Shown here one piece after another: positions 36,249 to 45,200 of a DNA stretch of 64,000 bases. The stretch spans positions 744,001 through 808,000 of the forward strand of contig NZ_OZ197277.1 in assembly GCF_964291045.1 (NCBI RefSeq). The letters are read 5' to 3'. Below the pieces are notes generated by a model. That model saw nothing but the letters and a program-made list of their open reading frames with translations, made no database searches and was not told where the DNA came from. This DNA comes from PALSA-1444 sp964291045. Its GTDB lineage: Bacteria; Chlamydiota; Chlamydiia; Chlamydiales; Rhabdochlamydiaceae. Position numbers and translations under genes: made by a program. Numbering within the stretch: position 1 is the first letter of the stretch; each line of letters begins with the position of its first letter.

Positions 36249-37494
36249 ATACTTTTGCCTTTACTTGGCCATCATGTAAAACGATCCGGATGGAGTCGTT
36301 TGGATGGAGTTCTGTGGAAGAAACGATAACGGAAGGGGAGTTTTCTCGAAAGAGCATAGAGTACCCTTTCTTGAGTAAGTTTTTCGGATCAATCGATTTT
36401 AAATGAGAAGAGATCTGCGAGAGCTTTTCTTTGAGATAGGTAATACGGAGTTTAGGGTTAATCGCATGATACTGTCTATGAAGAGCTGTCACACTTAAGG
36501 TTTTTTTATGTAGAAGATGCATCATCGCGGTATCGATTTCTCTTGCATAGTCATCTAGCCTTTGAGCATTAGATTCTAATAGAGCATAAGGAGATGCAAA
36601 GAGGGGATGCTTTTTAATGAGTTCAATCTTTTGGAAAGAGATCTTAAGGGTATGGAGAATGATTTGATCCATCCTTTTTTGAAACGCTTGCAAAGCAGCT
36701 AGCCTCTCTTCGGATGCTTTCATCACAAGTTCAGCAGCAGCTGAAGGAGTAGGAGCTCTTAAATCTGCAACAAAATCAGAGATGGAAAAGTCTGTTTCAT
36801 GACCGACTGCTGATATGATAGGAATCTGTGATCGAAAGATCGCTTCTGCAACAATTTCTTCATTAAAAGCAAAAAGGTCCTCTAAGCTTCCTCCTCCTCT
36901 TCCCACAATTAACACATCTGCCAACTTATATTTGTTAAAATCATCAATGGCTTTTGCAATCTCTTGCGCAGATCCCTCTCCTTGAACCTTCACAGGATTA
37001 AGGATGAGGTGAAAATTGGCATGGCGCCTGTTTAAAATATTTAAAATATCTTGAATGACAGCTCCTGTTGGACTTGTGATCACGCCAATTGTTTTAGGAG
37101 TAGGAGGTAGGGGTTTTTTCTTTGACGCATCAAACCATCCTAATTTTTCAAGTTTAGATTTTAAAGCGTGAAGCCTGAGAAGAAGCTCTCCCACTCCTGC
37201 AAACTGCAGCTGCCGGATAATGAGTTGATAATTGCCTCTTGGAGCGTAAACAGACACTTCTCCTTGAACAATGACTTGATCCCCATTTTTAGGAAGGCGG
37301 CTTAAGCTTTGGGCATTTCCGCGAAATAAAACAGAAGAGATTTGCGCTTCAGCATCTTTTAAGGTGAAATAGAGATGGCCAGAGGTTTGCTCTTTAAAAT
37401 TGGTGATCTCTCCTTGAACTCTCACTTCTCGAAACTGCGTTTCAAGCTGCTTTTTAATGGAAAAAGTGAGCTCAGAGACAGTTAATGGTTGCAT
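36238..37494 (-). CDS. xseA: Exodeoxyribonuclease VII large subunit
   Basis: 418 residues from ATG 37494; the frame extends upstream to 37611 but the family starts at the OB domain, MQPLTVSELTFSIK, preceded by AGGAAAAG. N-terminal OB-fold (FREVRVQGEITNF, HLYFTLKDAEAQI) binds DNA. The catalytic core has TSPTGAVIQDIL, GRGGGSLEDLFAFNEE and SAVGHETDFSISDFVADLRAPTP. The coiled-coil C-terminus binds XseB. It diverges from tpiA with 39 bp between starts. Confidence 0.94.
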   Translation of the reverse strand: MQPLTVSELTFSIKKQLETQFREVRVQGEITNFKEQTSGHLYFTLKDAEAQISSVLFRGNAQSLSRLPKNGDQVIVQGEVSVYAPRGNYQLIIRQLQFAGVGELLLRLHALKSKLEKLGWFDASKKKPLPPTPKTIGVITSPTGAVIQDILNILNRRHANFHLILNPVKVQGEGSAQEIAKAIDDFNKYKLADVLIVGRGGGSLEDLFAFNEEIVAEAIFRSQIPIISAVGHETDFSISDFVADLRAPTPSAAAELVMKASEERLAALQAFQKRMDQIILHTLKISFQKIELIKKHPLFASPYALLESNAQRLDDYAREIDTAMMHLLHKKTLSVTALHRQYHAINPKLRITYLKEKLSQISSHLKSIDPKNLLKKGYSMLFRENSPSVIVSSTELHPNDSIRIVLHDGQVKAKVYEI

Positions 37495-37533
37495 TTGCGC
37501 TTTTCCTATTTCTTCATGTACAATAATATTAAG

Positions 37534-38277
37534 ATGACAAAGAAGACTATTATCGCTGCTAACTGGAAAATGCACAAGATGGCAGATGATGTGATTGCAT
37601 TTTTTCAGCAATTTCTTCCCTTAGTAGAAGATATGAAGGCCTCTATTTGGCTAGCTCCTTCTCCTGTACTTTTGCAGCAGGTGTTAAATATCACTAAAAA
37701 CTCTTCCCTCAAAATTGGAGCGCAAAATATTTCTCACGAAATCTATGGCGCTTTTACAGGAGAGACATCTATTAAGCAAGTAGCTCACTTAGGAGCCTCT
37801 TTTGTGATCATTGGACACTCTGAGAGAAGGCGGCTTTTTCAAGAAACAGAAGATCAAATTACAAAAAAAATAGGGCTCACTCTTACCTACAACCTAGCGC
37901 CGCTTCTCTGTATTGGAGAGACTTTAGAGGAAAGAGAGCAAGGACTCACTCAGCAAGTACTTAGGCACCAGCTCTCTTCAGCGCTTAAGGTATTTCCTCA
38001 TTTTCAAGGAGCCATCGCTTATGAGCCGGTATGGGCGATTGGGACGGGAAAAACAGCTACCCTAGAGATCATTCAAGAGACGCATCAACACTGCCGAGAT
38101 ATTTTAAAGACCCTTTGTGAAACAGGGGAGGATATTCCTCTTTTATATGGAGGCTCTGTCACAGAAAATAGTGCAAAGCATCTAAAAGGGATAAAAGAAG
38201 TTGACGGAGTTTTAGTAGGTGGTGCATCCTTAGAAGCATTATCGTTAACAGCTATTATCCAAGGATTGACGCAATGA
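37534..38277 (+). CDS. tpiA: Triosephosphate isomerase
   Basis: 247 residues from ATG 37534 (an upstream extension to 37489 is unlikely). TIM barrel enzyme of glycolysis. Active-site residues are in AANWKMHK (Lys), IIGHSERR (His), YEPVWAIGTGK (Glu) and LYGGSV (phosphate loop). Its stop overlaps secG by 4 bp, a tpiA-secG pairing common in bacteria. Confidence 0.96.
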   Translation: MTKKTIIAANWKMHKMADDVIAFFQQFLPLVEDMKASIWLAPSPVLLQQVLNITKNSSLKIGAQNISHEIYGAFTGETSIKQVAHLGASFVIIGHSERRRLFQETEDQITKKIGLTLTYNLAPLLCIGETLEEREQGLTQQVLRHQLSSALKVFPHFQGAIAYEPVWAIGTGKTATLEIIQETHQHCRDILKTLCETGEDIPLLYGGSVTENSAKHLKGIKEVDGVLVGGASLEALSLTAIIQGLTQ

Positions 38278-38570
38278 CCCCCTTATTTTCGATCGCTATT
38301 TTTTTATTTATGATGCTCTCTGTTGTGATCTGTCTTGTTGTTCTTGTTCAAGAAAGTAAGAGCTTAGGTCTTGGCGCCTCTTTTGGAGGAGATCCTTCCG
38401 AGTCTGTTTTTGGAACATCCACAGCTGCTGTTTTAAAAACAGTGACCGCTTATCTTGCTGTCATTTTTATGGTTTCTTGTGTTGTTTTATCTGCATGGTC
38501 ATCTTCATCAAGTCGCAAAAAATCAGACACTTTCCCTCAAGTGACAGAACAACTCTCACCAGAAGAATAG
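38274..38570 (+). CDS. secG: Preprotein translocase subunit SecG
   Basis: 98 residues with two membrane helices (about 5-25 and 54-74) and the SecG loop around KSLGLGASFGG and SVFGTSTAA. It assists SecYEG-mediated export. The ATGA overlap with tpiA and 6-bp gap to def show one transcript. Confidence 0.9.
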   Translation: MTPLFSIAIFLFMMLSVVICLVVLVQESKSLGLGASFGGDPSESVFGTSTAAVLKTVTAYLAVIFMVSCVVLSAWSSSSSRKKSDTFPQVTEQLSPEE

Positions 38571-38576
38571 AAGAAG

Positions 38577-39113
38577 ATGAAACTACCCATCTGCTATTAC
38601 GGCAATCTCATTTTAAGAAAAAAATGCACGCCTATTGAATCCATCACCAAAGAGCATCATATCCTTGTAAAAAATATGATTGAAACAATGGATCAGCATG
38701 ATGGTATTGGTATTGCAGCCCCTCAAATTGGAGAGTCTATTCGCCTTTTTGTGTTAAGGCGGTATATTATTAAATCTGAAGAAGAGTGGGATGTTTCAGA
38801 TCCTATTGTTTACATCAACCCTGTGATTTTAAATCACTCTAAAGAAGTCAATAGTTCAGAAGAAGGGTGTCTTTCTATTCCAGGGATTAAGCTCATGGTT
38901 CAAAGGCCCTCTAAAATCACAGTCCGTTCCATGCGTCTTGATGGATCTATTGTGGAAGAAGATCTTGAAGGGATCAATGCAAGAGTTGTCATGCATGAAA
39001 ATGATCACATCAACGGAGTGCTCTTCATTGACCGTATTTCCAAAAAAGATATTAAGAAAGTAGAGCTGCGTCTTAATGCTCTTAAGAAAAAAACGTTAAG
39101 TTCTCTAAAGTAA
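38577..39113 (+). CDS. def: Peptide deformylase
   Basis: 178 residues. It removes the N-terminal formyl group from nascent proteins. Motif 1 GIGIAAPQ (Q50), motif 2 EEGCLS (C98 metal ligand) and motif 3 HENDH (H140, E141, H144) are intact. The metal site is complete. Last gene of tpiA-secG-def. Confidence 0.95.
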   Translation: MKLPICYYGNLILRKKCTPIESITKEHHILVKNMIETMDQHDGIGIAAPQIGESIRLFVLRRYIIKSEEEWDVSDPIVYINPVILNHSKEVNSSEEGCLSIPGIKLMVQRPSKITVRSMRLDGSIVEEDLEGINARVVMHENDHINGVLFIDRISKKDIKKVELRLNALKKKTLSSLK

Positions 39114-39280
39114 AGAGATGAGCGTAAGGTTTAAAGTGAGCTACTTTTATTCCCCTTAAAAATACATGCAAAAAATTTTCTCTTAGAAAAATATGGATGA
39201 ATTGGATTAAAAAATCATATTGATTAATCTAAAAACGCCATTAAAATTTATTGTTTAATTAAATAGAAGTCCATCAAATT

Positions 39281-39309
39281 TTGATTTCTTATGACGGAGA
39301 TGGTATAGA
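39281..39309 (+). promoter_or_regulatory. Candidate sigma-66/70-type promoter for the TPR gene
   Basis: TTGATT (39281-39286) and TATAGA (39304-39309) separated by 17 bp, inside the 340-bp gap 39114-39453 before the TPR gene. Both boxes match the consensus at four of six positions. The predicted 5' leader would be about 135-140 nt. The rest of this gap shows nothing recognisable. Confidence 0.35.
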
Positions 39310-39453
39310 ATATAGGAGTAAAAAATACTTTCTCAAAAAGTTGGAAGGTTTGGTAAGATACGCTGTTTTTATGAATTTGAATGTTAATAAATGAAAAAAC
39401 TCATTCATATTGGATAATGACTTCTCTAAAAAGTATAACTCTAGGATTACAGT

Positions 39454-42400
39454 ATGACAATCAGACCCTATACTTCAATGACAGCTCAATTAGAATCTTC
39501 TCAGTATACAGAAAATTCATCATCTACTTTAACACAAGAGAGGGATGAAAAGCCCTTAAAAAAACTTCGTATAGAGTCTTCAAAAGCAGAACAAATAGCT
39601 CATTCAATTTTAGAAACCTATCATAATCAAGATAATGATGCTGGGGCAAATTTTTTAAATGTTCATCAGATTGTAAATAATGATAAATCTGATACAGAAA
39701 AAGAGTCTTTCATTCAGGCTATTCATGGCAATCCTAAAGAAGGGAATGCTTACCACAAGCTTGCAAATTGTTTAGAAAATGAGGAAACAGTCCAGCTTTT
39801 AAGCGGGGAGATCTATACAAATAAAGAGCTTTATCTTAAGGCTATCGAGTTAAATCCTAAAGATGCAAATTCTTATTATAATCTTGCAAATTGTTTAGAA
39901 AATGAGGAAAAAATTCAGCTTTTAAGCGGAGAGACCTATACAAATAAGGAGCTTTATCTTAAGGCTATCGAGTTAAATCCTAAAGATGCAAATTCTTATT
40001 ATAATCTTGCAAATTGTTTAGAAAATGAAGAAGCAATCCAGCTTTTAAGTGGGGAGATCTATACAAAGAAAGAGCTTTATCTTAAGGCTATTGATTTAAA
40101 CTCTGAAGATGCAGATTTTTATCATAGTCTTGCAAATTGTTTAAAAAATGAGGAAAAAATTCAGCTTTTAAGTGGAGAGACCTATATAGATAAGGAGCTT
40201 TATCTTAAAGCTATCGAGTTAGAACCTAAAGATGCAGATTTTTATCATAGTCTTGCAAATTGTTTAGAAAATGAAGAAACGATCCAGCTTTTAAGTGGAG
40301 AGACCTATACAGATAAGGAACTTTATCTTAAAGCCATTGATTTAAACTCTGAATATGCAAATTCTTATCATAATCTTGCAACTTGTTTAGAAAATGAGGA
40401 AGCAGTCCAGTTTTTTAATGGAAAGATTTATACAAAAAAAGAGCTTTGTCTTAAGGCTATCGAGTTAGATCCTGAATATATAGACCCTTATCATAACCTT
40501 GCAAATTGTTTAGGAAAAAAAGAAACAATCCAGCTTTTAAGTGGAGAGATCTATACAAAGAAAAAGCTTTATCTTAAAGCCATTGATTTAAACTCTGAAT
40601 ATGCAGATTTTTATTATAATCTTGCAAATTGTTTAGGAAAAAAAGAAACAATCCAGCTTTTAAGTGGAGAGATCTATACAAAGAAAGAGCTTTATCTTAA
40701 GACTATCGAGTTAGAACCTGAAGATACAGATTTTTATCATAGTCTTGCAAATTGTTTAGAAAAAGAAGAAACGATCCAATTTTTAAATGGGGAAGTTTAT
40801 ACCAAGAAGAAACTCTATTATAAAATTATTGAATTAAATCCTAACAATGGAATTCACTACAAAGATCTTGCAAATCTTCTAGATAATGAAGAAACGATCC
40901 AATTTTTAAATGGGGAAGTTTATACCAAGAAGAAACTCTATTATAAAATCATTGAATTAAATCCTAACAATGGAATTCACTACAAAGATCTTGCAAATCT
41001 TCTAGATAATGAAGAAACGATCCAATTTTTAAACGGGGAAGTTTATACCAAGAAGAAACTCTATTGTAAAATTATTGAATTAAATCCTAACAATGGAATT
41101 CACTACAAAAATCTTGCAAATCTTCTAGATAATGAAGAAACGATCCAGCTTTTAAGTGGGGAGGTCTATACACAGAAAGAACTTTATGGCAAATGTATTG
41201 AGTTGGGTTCAGTGGAAGAAATGTGCTACAGTACGAGGCACGAATTAGGGGAAATCTATTTTGAAGAAATTAAAAAAAATCCAAAAAATTTAGAGAATTA
41301 TTTTCACTTAATTACACTTGTTGTAAATCATAATTTTTATTTTAACAAAAAATACGTAGATATTGAATTTTTTTTTAAAAAAGCTTTTGATATAGATCCT
41401 ACCCAAGCGTTTAGCTTACAGTCTGCCGCTGCTGTTTTTTCATTAGCCTCTACGCTACATAACCAAGTAATGCATGGTTCTTCTAGGGAAATGAATTTAT
41501 CGTTTCTTAAGAGAGAAAGCACTGTAACATTAAAAAATGATCAGGTGATGTCTATACAAGCCCTTTATCAACATGCACTTCCTTTTCTTCCGTTAACATA
41601 TTTACAATATAGAAAAGATGAAGGATTAGGAGATTATCTCTCTTATAGAAAACCAGTTATATTACAAGATGGGACTAAACTCACAAAATTGATGGCTTAT
41701 ATGTATGCTTGTGAAAAAAATCCAGACGGGCATATTTTCATGAAAATAGGGGATGCTCTTCATCCCGAACAAAGGGTGACATGGGGTAAGACTTGCTATA
41801 GTAAAAGAGAATGCTATGAAGAGATTCATACAGATTACTCCCTAAGATTACCTCATGAATATTATAAGAGGTTCTTCAAAAGGGCAGAATCTCTTTATCC
41901 TCATGAGCAATTAAAGAAAAAAGATTTGTTTAACAAAGCATTAGAGGAAGTTTATCAGAAGAGCGCAAATCCTTGGAGAGCTGGTATCTTGCTAGCTCAA
42001 ATTTTTACTCAATATGAAGGGAAGGACCTACACCCTAAGTATCTGTTAGCTACTAACGAATATATTAAAATGTTTGATCAAATTGAACATGAAGAGTTAT
42101 TAAAATTTTCTGGCAATCTTTATAAAAATTCAGACAATTTTATTATGACTGATGATGTTTATTTCACGAAGAAGCAGGAAATTCTACTCGCGCTCTTAAA
42201 ACATGTGCCTTCTTGTGAAGAAGCTTATGTGGCTCTTGCCAAAAATTTTGAGCATCCTTTAAGCATTCATGAAAAGAGTTATGCATCAAAAGAATCTCTC
42301 TATCTAAAAGCTATCGATATTAACTCTGAGTATAGCTTGCCCTACTTCTTATTAGGGAAAGAGCTCTTTTTTAAAAAGATAGAGAGTATACAGCTTTTAA

Positions 42401-42654
42401 ATGGAGTTACTTTATCGTGTAAACAGCTTCTCATGAGAGCCATCCAACTAGGGACATATGAGGCAGGAGCCTATCACTTAGCAGCTTTTATTATGGATGA
42501 TAAAGATGGCATTCTTCTTTTTGATGGGAAAACAATTCTTTCTAGAGGAGATCTCTTTATCCGTGCATTTGAACTTGATTTTACAAGAGTCGTCGATTTA
42601 AACAATTTTATTTCTTATGTAAAAAGACACCAAAAGACTCAATTGAGATCTTGA
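39454..42654 (+). CDS. Large protein with twelve 41-residue TPR-like repeats, candidate effector
   Basis: 1066 residues, no signal peptide or membrane helix. After a charged N-terminal tail come twelve units of 41 residues (protein residues about 103-595), each with helix A (YxNLANCLENEE), an insert xIQLLSGExYTx, and helix B (KELYLKAIELNPKDA). The period is 34 plus a 7-residue insert, so this is a TPR variant. A mixed helical region follows, and two more units with the insert close the protein (LLNGVTLSCKQL, LLFDGKTILSRGD), paralogous to the end of the 15027 gene. TPRs bind partners; the role and secretion are inferred only. Confidence 0.78.
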   Translation: MTIRPYTSMTAQLESSQYTENSSSTLTQERDEKPLKKLRIESSKAEQIAHSILETYHNQDNDAGANFLNVHQIVNNDKSDTEKESFIQAIHGNPKEGNAYHKLANCLENEETVQLLSGEIYTNKELYLKAIELNPKDANSYYNLANCLENEEKIQLLSGETYTNKELYLKAIELNPKDANSYYNLANCLENEEAIQLLSGEIYTKKELYLKAIDLNSEDADFYHSLANCLKNEEKIQLLSGETYIDKELYLKAIELEPKDADFYHSLANCLENEETIQLLSGETYTDKELYLKAIDLNSEYANSYHNLATCLENEEAVQFFNGKIYTKKELCLKAIELDPEYIDPYHNLANCLGKKETIQLLSGEIYTKKKLYLKAIDLNSEYADFYYNLANCLGKKETIQLLSGEIYTKKELYLKTIELEPEDTDFYHSLANCLEKEETIQFLNGEVYTKKKLYYKIIELNPNNGIHYKDLANLLDNEETIQFLNGEVYTKKKLYYKIIELNPNNGIHYKDLANLLDNEETIQFLNGEVYTKKKLYCKIIELNPNNGIHYKNLANLLDNEETIQLLSGEVYTQKELYGKCIELGSVEEMCYSTRHELGEIYFEEIKKNPKNLENYFHLITLVVNHNFYFNKKYVDIEFFFKKAFDIDPTQAFSLQSAAAVFSLASTLHNQVMHGSSREMNLSFLKRESTVTLKNDQVMSIQALYQHALPFLPLTYLQYRKDEGLGDYLSYRKPVILQDGTKLTKLMAYMYACEKNPDGHIFMKIGDALHPEQRVTWGKTCYSKRECYEEIHTDYSLRLPHEYYKRFFKRAESLYPHEQLKKKDLFNKALEEVYQKSANPWRAGILLAQIFTQYEGKDLHPKYLLATNEYIKMFDQIEHEELLKFSGNLYKNSDNFIMTDDVYFTKKQEILLALLKHVPSCEEAYVALAKNFEHPLSIHEKSYASKESLYLKAIDINSEYSLPYFLLGKELFFKKIESIQLLNGVTLSCKQLLMRAIQLGTYEAGAYHLAAFIMDDKDGILLFDGKTILSRGDLFIRAFELDFTRVVDLNNFISYVKRHQKTQLRS
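39761..41236. repeat. Twelve 123-bp tandem coding repeats
   Basis: The 41-residue TPR-like units occupy this stretch. Units 9-11 (about 40780-41130, LDNEETIQFLNGEVYTKKKL type) are almost identical in DNA, as are units 1-3, so the array is young or kept uniform by recombination. Twelve copies counted by the insert motif. Confidence 0.8.
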
Positions 42655-42902
42655 TGTAATGATTTAGATATCCCTCCTCTACCTACATTGGTGAGGAAGG
42701 GGGGACCAAACTTCTAACACTGAGAAAAATTCTCTACGAAGAGTTGAAAAAACTTACTTTAATTTGCGCTCAGGCTTTTAACCTTATGTCATCAAGTAGA
42801 AGAGGAGATGAAGCTTAACGGTATGGAAAAGCTTTTTCTCAGGGTGGATTTTATTAGGAACTTTTCTGTATGATCTGTAGTTTAATAAGGCCTATTTGAG
42901 TT

Positions 42903-44117
42903 ATGCATATTTCTTTTCCTCCATTATCTTTAGATCCTCATAGAATCAAAACTGTATTATCAAATGTGAGTCAAAAAGCGATTCCTCTTTGTCTTGAGAA
43001 CTGGGGGACGCTGGCCTCTGGAATTTTACTCAGTCTTACAGTTGTGAATTTGGTGGATCACTACTTTCATCAACAGTGTGAAAGGATGATTAAAAATTAT
43101 TATAAATCACTCAGTTTAGAAGAAAATCAAGGGATAAATTATCTTAAACCTCCTCAGCTTCAAGAACGCTTCCGCAAGAGGTCCTATACACTTATGGCAG
43201 CTACTTTTTTAACGCCTGCGGCAATTACAGCTGTTTTATGGAAAGTGGGAAAAATTCAATCGATTTGGAATCTATTTATTCCTTTGATGGTAGGAGGCGT
43301 GATTGGAAAGAGGCTCTTTCAGCTCAATCAATATTATCTCGGTGTGACAGCCCAAAAAATGATGGACTTAATTAAAGAATATTTTATTTATGCAAGGCAT
43401 GAAGAGATCAATTTAAGCCATTTACAAGGGTATGTTGCAGAAGTTAACTTTAAAAGGCTCAATCACTACTTAAGAGAACACCGTCCTGAAATCACATCGA
43501 TTGCTCTTGCTAACTGCAACCTGACAGATCACGATTTAAAAAGACTTAGTCAATCAGGGCTACTGACAGGTGTCACATCAATTGATCTTAGCGACAACCC
43601 GCGGCTTTCTTATCAAGGGCTTAAGTGGGTGGGGATGATGGCAAAGGATCATTTAGAAACACTGAATATCAGCCGGCTAAAGCTGAGAGATGTGGATTTA
43701 CATCTCATGGAAAAAGAGGGGCATTTTAATGCTGTAAAAACAGTGATACTTGATGAAGCACCTCTTATTACAGGCTACGGGCTTGCAACTCTTGGAAAAG
43801 AAGGATTTAACGGGTTAGAAGTATTAAGCTTTAATAAACCGTCTTCTTGCTTTAAAGAAGGGTTTAAAGAGTGGCTAAACGCTCCGTTTCCCTCTCTTCA
43901 CACACTGTATATGAATGATAGCTCTTTAATGGAAAAAGAACTTTCGCAGCTGCTAGATGATTCTCAATGGTTTATAAAACTGAAAGAGTTATCCCTTCAT
44001 CAAACTGAGCGGCTCCAGGTGTCTTCAGAAATGCTAGAGAAACTGAGGGTTTTAGAAACAGCTACACTTGCTATCACAACAGTGTCCAAAATTAAACACC
44101 ATCAATGGGTAAACTAA
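42903..44117 (+). CDS. Inc-like membrane protein with leucine-rich repeats
   Basis: 404 residues. A hydrophobic segment at about 36-52 is followed by a bilobed hydrophobic hairpin at about 95-140 (MAATFLTPAAITAVLW and LFIPLMVGGVIGK), a pattern of chlamydial inclusion-membrane proteins. The C-terminal part contains irregular LRRs (ITSIALANCNLTDHDLK, GVTSIDLSDNPRL, LETLNISRLKLRD). No cleavable signal peptide is obvious. I infer a type III-exported protein that could sit in the inclusion membrane with its LRRs facing the host cytosol; no family known to me matches it whole. Confidence 0.6.
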   Translation: MHISFPPLSLDPHRIKTVLSNVSQKAIPLCLENWGTLASGILLSLTVVNLVDHYFHQQCERMIKNYYKSLSLEENQGINYLKPPQLQERFRKRSYTLMAATFLTPAAITAVLWKVGKIQSIWNLFIPLMVGGVIGKRLFQLNQYYLGVTAQKMMDLIKEYFIYARHEEINLSHLQGYVAEVNFKRLNHYLREHRPEITSIALANCNLTDHDLKRLSQSGLLTGVTSIDLSDNPRLSYQGLKWVGMMAKDHLETLNISRLKLRDVDLHLMEKEGHFNAVKTVILDEAPLITGYGLATLGKEGFNGLEVLSFNKPSSCFKEGFKEWLNAPFPSLHTLYMNDSSLMEKELSQLLDDSQWFIKLKELSLHQTERLQVSSEMLEKLRVLETATLAITTVSKIKHHQWVN

Positions 44118-44121
44118 TCCA

Positions 44122-44147
44122 AGTGAAAGAGCGCCTACTCTTTCACT
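44122..44147. terminator. Hairpin between convergent LRR gene and cydB
   Basis: AGTGAAAGAG / CTCTTTCACT, a perfect 10-bp stem with loop CGCCTA, located four bases after the LRR gene stop and 24 bp from the cydB stop. The following T-run is weak, but position and stability make a bidirectional terminator likely. Confidence 0.6.
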
Positions 44148-44171
44148 AATATCTAGCTCTCTAACATTTCT

Positions 44172-45200
44172 CTAGTAACTCATGTGATCAATTTTCACTT
44201 TTCCCTTAAAAATACGGTAGACATAGGGAAAATAGAAAAAAGAGAGCGGCACGCCTGTTAAAGAAAATGCCACCAAAATCCATAAAGAAGACTCTGATAC
44301 CGCGCTATTCATAAGCGTTAAAGAGGCGTGAGGATCAATAGTTGATTTCATAATGTAGGGAAAAGTTCCCAATAAAAAAAGCGATAACAGAGATAAGATA
44401 GAGAGACACGAGCCTAAAAAGGCTTTTAAATCTTTTTCTTTGTAAATGAAGTAAGGGACTGCGCCAATTGCTAAAAGCGTGCATAGCGGCATGAGAGCTA
44501 AATAGGGTCTATTTAAAAATGTTTGAATCATATGGTATTGGGTGAGAATTGTCATGACAGTTGCAGCTAGCCACATGATTAAAAAGAAAGGGATTGTGAC
44601 CCATGTCCATTTTCTGACCTGATCATGAAACGCCCCTTCTGTTTTCATGAGCACATATAAAGAGCCGTGCATCGTAAAGCAGCTAAGACCTAAGAGCATG
44701 ATGGTCAGCGTGTAAGGGGTGATGAGTGCTGTTAGCCCTCCTTCGATCTCTCCTTGAATGTTAACTGGCATCCCTTGAATGAGATTTCCTAAAATAAGCC
44801 CCATGATGAGCGCTAAAATGAGGCTTGCTGTAAAGAAGGCAATATCCCAAAAAGAGCGCCATCTAACGCTTTTATCTTTACTTCGAAACTCAATAGCAGC
44901 AGCTCTTAACATAAAGCCAAAGAGCATGAGCATAAGAGGAGTGTAAAGAGCCGGGGCTAGTATGGAAAATGCTTTAGGAAAAGCAGCAAATAATACCCCG
45001 CTTCCAATCACCATCCAGGTAGAATTTCCATCCCATACAGGACCAATCGCATTAATCATGATCCGCCTTGTATGATCTGTTCTAGCAAAAAGATGCAGAC
45101 ACCCCACCCCTAGATCAAACCCATCCAAAGTGGCATAGGCAATGATGGCCACCATGAGAACTAAATACATCATAAGCTGCGCTAAGTAAAGACTATCCAT
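44172..45200 (-). CDS. cydB: Cytochrome bd quinol oxidase subunit II
   Basis: 342 residues from ATG 45200, which has AGGAG eight bases upstream and overlaps the cydA stop; the frame runs on to 45242 but that start is unlikely. About eight membrane helices; the N-terminal LDGFDLGVG and the WDGNSTWMVIGSGVLFAAFP block are CydB signatures. With CydA it oxidises menaquinol and reduces O2 with high affinity. This fits the men operon at 4-11 kb. Confidence 0.94.
   Translation of the reverse strand: MDSLYLAQLMMYLVLMVAIIAYATLDGFDLGVGCLHLFARTDHTRRIMINAIGPVWDGNSTWMVIGSGVLFAAFPKAFSILAPALYTPLMLMLFGFMLRAAAIEFRSKDKSVRWRSFWDIAFFTASLILALIMGLILGNLIQGMPVNIQGEIEGGLTALITPYTLTIMLLGLSCFTMHGSLYVLMKTEGAFHDQVRKWTWVTIPFFLIMWLAATVMTILTQYHMIQTFLNRPYLALMPLCTLLAIGAVPYFIYKEKDLKAFLGSCLSILSLLSLFLLGTFPYIMKSTIDPHASLTLMNSAVSESSLWILVAFSLTGVPLSFFYFPYVYRIFKGKVKIDHMSY

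Noticed and set aside
37489..37533. Upstream extension of tpiA
   Set aside because: It would overlap xseA's start; the family N-terminus matches ATG 37534.
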